From Geoalkalibacter sp. (GTDB lineage: Bacteria > Desulfobacterota > Desulfuromonadia > Desulfuromonadales > Geoalkalibacteraceae), in NCBI RefSeq assembly GCF_030605225.1, contig NZ_JAUWAV010000001.1:1-64000 (forward strand): 64,000 nt of DNA. Reading direction: 5' to 3'. The notes below the pieces were generated by a model that saw only the letters and a program-made list of their open reading frames with translations, made no database searches and had not been told where the DNA came from. The position numbers and the translations under genes were made by a program. Shown here one piece after another: positions 60,195 to 64,000 of this stretch (positions are counted from its first letter, which is position 1; each line of letters opens with the position of its first letter).

Positions 60195-60674
60195 ATGGAG
60201 CAGCGCCCCAGCTGGCCTGAGTATTTCATGGACATCACCCGCCTGGTGGCCAAGCGATCAACCTGCTTGCGTCGCCGGGTCGGGGCCGTGATCGTCAAGG
60301 ACAAGAACATTCTGGCGACGGGCTACAACGGCACCCCTTCGGGCATTACCCATTGTTCGGAGGCGGGTTGTCTGCGCCAGCGACTGCAGGTCCCCTCGGG
60401 CGAGCGACATGAACTTTGCCGGGGGCTGCATGCCGAACAGAACGCCATCATTCAGGCCGCCAAGCATGGCATCAATATCGCCGGCGGCACCCTCTACTGC
60501 ACCAACACGCCCTGCATCATCTGCACGAAAATGATCATCAACGCCGGCTTGACCCAGGTGATTTACGCCGAAGGCTATCCCGATGCGTTGTCCCTGGAAA
60601 TGCTGGCCGAGGCGGGCATCCGGGTGTCGGCCTTTCATCAGCTGTCCTGCGCCGACCGGGAGCCTTCGCCATGA
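60195..60674 (+). CDS. dCMP/cytidine deaminase-family zinc enzyme (159 aa)
   Basis: Zinc site HAEQNAIIQ and [13 protein letters not shown] plus [12 protein letters not shown] match dCMP deaminase (ComEB type). It would feed dUMP/dTTP synthesis. Start at [11 protein letters not shown]. Overlaps nrdR by four bases. Confidence 0.9.
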   Translation: MEQRPSWPEYFMDITRLVAKRSTCLRRRVGAVIVKDKNILATGYNGTPSGITHCSEAGCLRQRLQVPSGERHELCRGLHAEQNAIIQAAKHGINIAGGTLYCTNTPCIICTKMIINAGLTQVIYAEGYPDALSLEMLAEAGIRVSAFHQLSCADREPSP

Positions 60675-61144
60675 AGTGTCCGTTCTGCGCCTTTGCCGAT
60701 ACCAAGGTCATCGATTCGCGTCTCGGCAAGGAAGGCAACAACATCCGCCGGCGCCGTGAGTGCATCCAGTGTGAGCGACGCTTCACCACTTATGAGCGGG
60801 TCGAGGAAATTTTGCCGTTGGTGGTCAAGAAGGACGGAAGACGCGAAGCCTTTGATCGGATGAAGATCATCGCCGGCATGCAGAAGGCCTGCGAGAAGCG
60901 TCCGGTGTCCATCGAAACCATTGAAAAGGTCGTCGATCAATTGGAGCGACAACTGCAGGAAAGCGGAGAAAAGGAAATCATCGCCAGTCGTATCGGCGAA
61001 GCGGTGATGGACGCCCTGCATCATATCGACGAGGTGGCCTATGTGCGCTTCGCCTCCGTCTATCGGCAGTTCAAGGATATCAACGAATTCATGGATGAGC
61101 TCAAGGATCTGCTGGCGCGCGGCAATGCCCGAGCGGAAGACTGA
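60671..61144 (+). CDS. nrdR: Transcriptional repressor NrdR (157 aa)
   Basis: Zinc ribbon [15 protein letters not shown] ... [13 protein letters not shown] and ATP-cone ([17 protein letters not shown]). Represses ribonucleotide reductase genes. Commonly upstream of ribD. Confidence 0.95.
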   Translation: MKCPFCAFADTKVIDSRLGKEGNNIRRRRECIQCERRFTTYERVEEILPLVVKKDGRREAFDRMKIIAGMQKACEKRPVSIETIEKVVDQLERQLQESGEKEIIASRIGEAVMDALHHIDEVAYVRFASVYRQFKDINEFMDELKDLLARGNARAED

Positions 61145-61244
61145 AGCCCCGCGCGGTGCACTCCCTTTCTCGGCCGCAATTCCCTGCTTGGTGATCGCCT
61201 CTTCCTCATCCTGTTTCCGCACCGTTTTCTAGGATTGACGATCC

Positions 61245-62360
61245 ATGTCCCTGGCGACGCCTGAACACTATATGTCTCGCGCCCTGGATCTCGCGCGGAT
61301 GGGCGAGGGTCGCACGCGGCCCAATCCTCCTGTCGGCGCGCTGGTGGTGCGTGCCGAAGAGATTGTCGGGGAAGGATTTCATGCGCGGGCCGGTGAAGCC
61401 CATGCGGAAATCCATGCTCTGCGCCAGGCGGGAGAGCGGGCCCGCGGCGCCGATCTCTTCGTCACCTTGGAGCCCTGCTCGCATCAGGGGCGTACTGGCC
61501 CCTGCGCCGATGCGGTCATCGCCGCGGGCATCCGCCGGGTTTTCGTCGGCTGCGCCGATCCCAACCCGCAGGTGGCCGGACGCGGCCTGGAGCGGCTGCG
61601 CCGCGCGGGCATCGAGGTGGTGGAGGAGGTGCTGGGCGCGGAATGTCGCTGGCTGATCGGCCCTTTCGCCCGTCATATCGTCACCGGCTTGCCCCTGGTC
61701 ACGCTCAAGGCTGCCCTCAGTCTCGACGGACGCACCGCCACGGCGCTGGGAGATTCCCAGTGGATCAGCAATGAAGCCAGCCGCGCCCATGTTCATGAGG
61801 TGCGCAATCGGGTCGATGCGATTCTGGTCGGCGTCGGCACGGTGGAGCGCGACGATCCCAGCCTGACCACCCGCTTGCCGCACGGGGGCAGGGATGCGGT
61901 GCGCGTGGTGGTCGACAGTCGTCTGCGTCTTTCTGAGCAGGCCAGATTGCTGCATCTTGATTCTTCGGCGCCGACGGTGATCGCCACCACCCAGCAGGCA
62001 TCCTACGGCAAGATCCGCCGGTTGCGTGAAGCGGGGGCGCGCGTGCTGGTGCTTCCCGAACGCGAAGGACGGGTTGATCCGGCGGCGCTGTTGGCCGCGC
62101 TGGGCGGCATGGACCTGCAGCATGTGCTGCTCGAAGGAGGGGCGACGCTTAGCGGCACCTGTCTCCGTGAGCGCCTGATTGATCGGGTGATGCTCTTTAT
62201 CGCTCCGCGCCTGATCGGCGGCGACGGCAAAGGTCTCTTCGACGGGGCGGGCGCGCAACGTCTTGCCGAAGCGGCGCGGGTCGTCCATCCGCGCCTTCGG
62301 CACTTCGGCGAGGATCTGCTCTATGAGGGAGAGGTGGTCTATGTTCACGGGACTGATTGA
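61245..62360 (+). CDS. ribD: Bifunctional riboflavin deaminase/reductase RibD (371 aa)
   Basis: N-terminal deaminase ([29 protein letters not shown]) and C-terminal reductase ([31 protein letters not shown]). No FMN riboswitch is recognisable in the 100 bp upstream. Overlaps ribE by 20 bases. Confidence 0.95.
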   Translation: MSLATPEHYMSRALDLARMGEGRTRPNPPVGALVVRAEEIVGEGFHARAGEAHAEIHALRQAGERARGADLFVTLEPCSHQGRTGPCADAVIAAGIRRVFVGCADPNPQVAGRGLERLRRAGIEVVEEVLGAECRWLIGPFARHIVTGLPLVTLKAALSLDGRTATALGDSQWISNEASRAHVHEVRNRVDAILVGVGTVERDDPSLTTRLPHGGRDAVRVVVDSRLRLSEQARLLHLDSSAPTVIATTQQASYGKIRRLREAGARVLVLPEREGRVDPAALLAALGGMDLQHVLLEGGATLSGTCLRERLIDRVMLFIAPRLIGGDGKGLFDGAGAQRLAEAARVVHPRLRHFGEDLLYEGEVVYVHGTD

Positions 62361-62991
62361 AGGACTGGGAATCCTGCGCGACCTTCGCCGCGGCGGCGAT
62401 AGTTGCTGCCTGACGCTCGACGCCGGCGGATCCCTGGGCGACTTTGTTCTGGGCGAAAGCATCGCCGTCAACGGGGTATGCCTCACGGTTACGTCCTTCG
62501 GCAAGAATTTTTTTCAGGCCGATGTGTCGCCGAGCACTCTGGAATCCACCACCCTTGGACGCCTGGCGCCGGGTTCGGCGGTGAATCTTGAGCGAGCGCT
62601 GCGCCTCGGTGATCGCCTGGGCGGGCATCTGGTCACCGGGCACGTGGATGGGGTGGGGGTGATCATTGAGCGGCGTCGCAGTGGCAATGCCGAGTTGTTC
62701 AGCATCAGACCGCCGGCTCCACTGATGCGCTATCTCGTCGCCAAAGGCTCCGTGGCCGTGGACGGCATCAGTTTGACGGTCAATTCCGTGGCCGCGTACA
62801 GCTTTTCCTTGACCATCATTCCTCACAGCCTCGGCCGGACCAACCTGCAATTTCTCAAGGTCGGTGATCAGGTCAACCTGGAAACGGACATCCTCGGCAA
62901 ATATGTCGAACGGCTGCTCGCCAGCGCTCGTCCCGATGCCGGCGGCGGTGCCGTCGACCTTGAATTCCTTGCTAAAAACGGCTATCTGTGA
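62341..62991 (+). CDS. ribE: Riboflavin synthase alpha chain (216 aa)
   Basis: [15 protein letters not shown] and two lumazine-binding repeats ([42 protein letters not shown]). The ATG lies inside the ribD end, so coupled translation is likely. Confidence 0.95.
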   Translation: MFTGLIEGLGILRDLRRGGDSCCLTLDAGGSLGDFVLGESIAVNGVCLTVTSFGKNFFQADVSPSTLESTTLGRLAPGSAVNLERALRLGDRLGGHLVTGHVDGVGVIIERRRSGNAELFSIRPPAPLMRYLVAKGSVAVDGISLTVNSVAAYSFSLTIIPHSLGRTNLQFLKVGDQVNLETDILGKYVERLLASARPDAGGGAVDLEFLAKNGYL

Positions 62992-63025
62992 CATAGTTTC
63001 GGGCTTTGAAAGGATGCTCATCGCC

Positions 63026-64000
63026 ATGCCTATCGCCAGAATCGAAGAAGCGCTCAAGGATATTCGCGCCGGGAAAATGGTCATTCTGGTCGATGACGAA
63101 GACCGGGAGAACGAGGGAGATCTGACCATGGCGGCGGAAATGGTCACCCCTGAAGCCATCAATTTCATGGCCCGCGAGGGTCGCGGTCTCATCTGTCTGT
63201 CCTTGACCGAAGCGCGCGCCGATTTTCTCGATCTGCCGTTGATGGTGCGCGACAACAGCAGTTCCTTCGGTACCGCGTTTACCGTTTCCATTGAAGCGCG
63301 CAAGGGTGTGACCACCGGCATCAGCGCCGCGGATCGGGCGCATACCATCAAGGTGGCCATCGCCGATGAGAGCACCGCGCTCGATCTGGCGCGCCCGGGC
63401 CATGTGTTTCCCTTGCGCGCCAAAAAAGGCGGCGTCCTGGTGCGTGCCGGACAGACCGAGGGATCGGTGGATCTTGCCCGCCTGGCCGGTCTGAAGCCTG
63501 CCGGCGTCATCTGCGAAATCATGAACGACGACGGCACCATGGCGCGAATGCCGGATCTGAGGAAATTCGCCGCCCGTCACGATCTGAAAATCGTGTCGAT
63601 CGCCGATCTGGTGGCTTACCGCATGCGCAAGGAATGTCTGGTGCGCCGTGCCGCGGAAACGCTTCTGCCGACCCCATTCGGTGGGGAATTCCGGGCCATC
63701 ATTTATGAAAACGAGGTCGATCAGGCCCAGCACGTCGCCCTGGTCAAGGGGGAGATTGCTTGCGAGACGCCGGTGCTGGTGCGCGTGCATTCCGAATGCC
63801 TGACCGGCGATGTGTTCGGCTCCCTGCGCTGCGATTGCGGCGACCAGTTGCACAGCGCGATGGAGCAGATCGACCGGGTCGGAAGCGGAGTGGTGTTGTA
63901 CATGCGCCAGGAAGGCCGCGGTATCGGGCTCATCAACAAGATCAAGGCTTATGCCCTGCAGGACCAGGGTCATGATACGGTCGAGGCCAACGAGGTGCTC
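63026..64000 (+). CDS. ribBA: Bifunctional DHBP synthase / GTP cyclohydrolase II (partial, runs off the window)
   Basis: N-terminal DHBP synthase ([20 protein letters not shown]) and C-terminal GTP cyclohydrolase II ([40 protein letters not shown]). 325 codons are visible, in frame to the last base, with no stop. [10 protein letters not shown] (63026) is preferred over ATG 63014, whose RBS would be too close. Confidence 0.95.
   Translation, partial: MPIARIEEALKDIRAGKMVILVDDEDRENEGDLTMAAEMVTPEAINFMAREGRGLICLSLTEARADFLDLPLMVRDNSSSFGTAFTVSIEARKGVTTGISAADRAHTIKVAIADESTALDLARPGHVFPLRAKKGGVLVRAGQTEGSVDLARLAGLKPAGVICEIMNDDGTMARMPDLRKFAARHDLKIVSIADLVAYRMRKECLVRRAAETLLPTPFGGEFRAIIYENEVDQAQHVALVKGEIACETPVLVRVHSECLTGDVFGSLRCDCGDQLHSAMEQIDRVGSGVVLYMRQEGRGIGLINKIKAYALQDQGHDTVEANEVL

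Noticed and set aside
61145-61244. FMN riboswitch before ribD
   Set aside because: The 100-bp gap lacks the conserved RFN-element sequence blocks; expression probably continues from nrdR.

Overview
The window has two parts. Positions 1 to about 16,962 are the right-hand part of an integrated prophage-like element. It has a tyrosine integrase beside a tRNA-Leu 3' fragment, a divergent repressor/Cro-like switch, a long leftward early operon, a primase-ATPase beside an iteron field, and small coupled phage ORFs. The left end lies outside the window and no structural (head, tail, lysis) gene is visible. From 17,032 to 64,000 the DNA is GC-rich housekeeping chromosome. Its content suggests a Desulfuromonadia/Geobacter-type bacterium (formerly Deltaproteobacteria): che genes with a HEAT protein and an ExeA-like ATPase, a TatD-radical SAM fusion, RicT-metG, plsX-fabHDG-acpP-fabF-rpiB-glyA-nrdR-rib, an FNR-type box beside a YgbA-like gene, and a good sigma-54 promoter. 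That assignment is inference from content and order, not from a marker gene.

The most unusual feature is at 364-3548. Six short genes are separated by sites with the architecture of integron attC sites (RYYYAAC ... stem ... GTTRRRY). The hallmark pairing is present: the bases that open each cassette (R' of the preceding site) are the reverse complement of the R'' of the attC that closes it. It holds in 5 of 6 cassettes, over 7 to 12 bases. The sixth cassette ends in an attC that has lost its left half. No integron integrase is visible, so this is an integrase-less attC cluster (CALIN-like) carried inside a phage-like element. All six genes point opposite to the attC direction and are co-directional with the phage early operon. 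One cassette encodes a clear DUF2829/Tad2 (anti-Thoeris) homologue, one a DPPY DNA methyltransferase, and one a protein with hints of a C5-methyltransferase, so the array looks like a set of anti-defence cassettes.

Element layout from right to left: tRNA-Leu fragment (attR), integrase, an AT-rich zinc-ribbon/membrane ORF of foreign composition, CI-like repressor, operator-like repeats, Cro-like and CII-like regulators, many tiny translationally coupled ORFs with an internal terminator, MazG-like protein, a small tyrosine recombinase, DUF551, an SSB-like protein, primase-ATPase, thirteen copies of CTGCACCAC, a second tyrosine recombinase coupled to a Mor-like activator, zinc-finger proteins, the cassette array, then a regulated promoter driving the next leftward gene.

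Chromosome layout: cheD (-); an FNR-family regulator, YgbA-like protein, small membrane protein and ferredoxin (nitrosative or redox response); YkgJ; an RND efflux pair behind a sigma-54 promoter; a leftward block tmk-holB-ricT-metG-tatD/rSAM; rnc-era-der; a nine-gene chemotaxis operon; infA; leuS-lptE-holA; rpsT (-); murJ-ogt; fxsA and mazG (-); DUF177-rpmF-plsX-fabH-fabD-fabG-acpP; fabF-rpiB; glyA-dCMP deaminase-nrdR-ribD-ribE-ribBA, the last running off the right edge. TTG and GTG starts are common.
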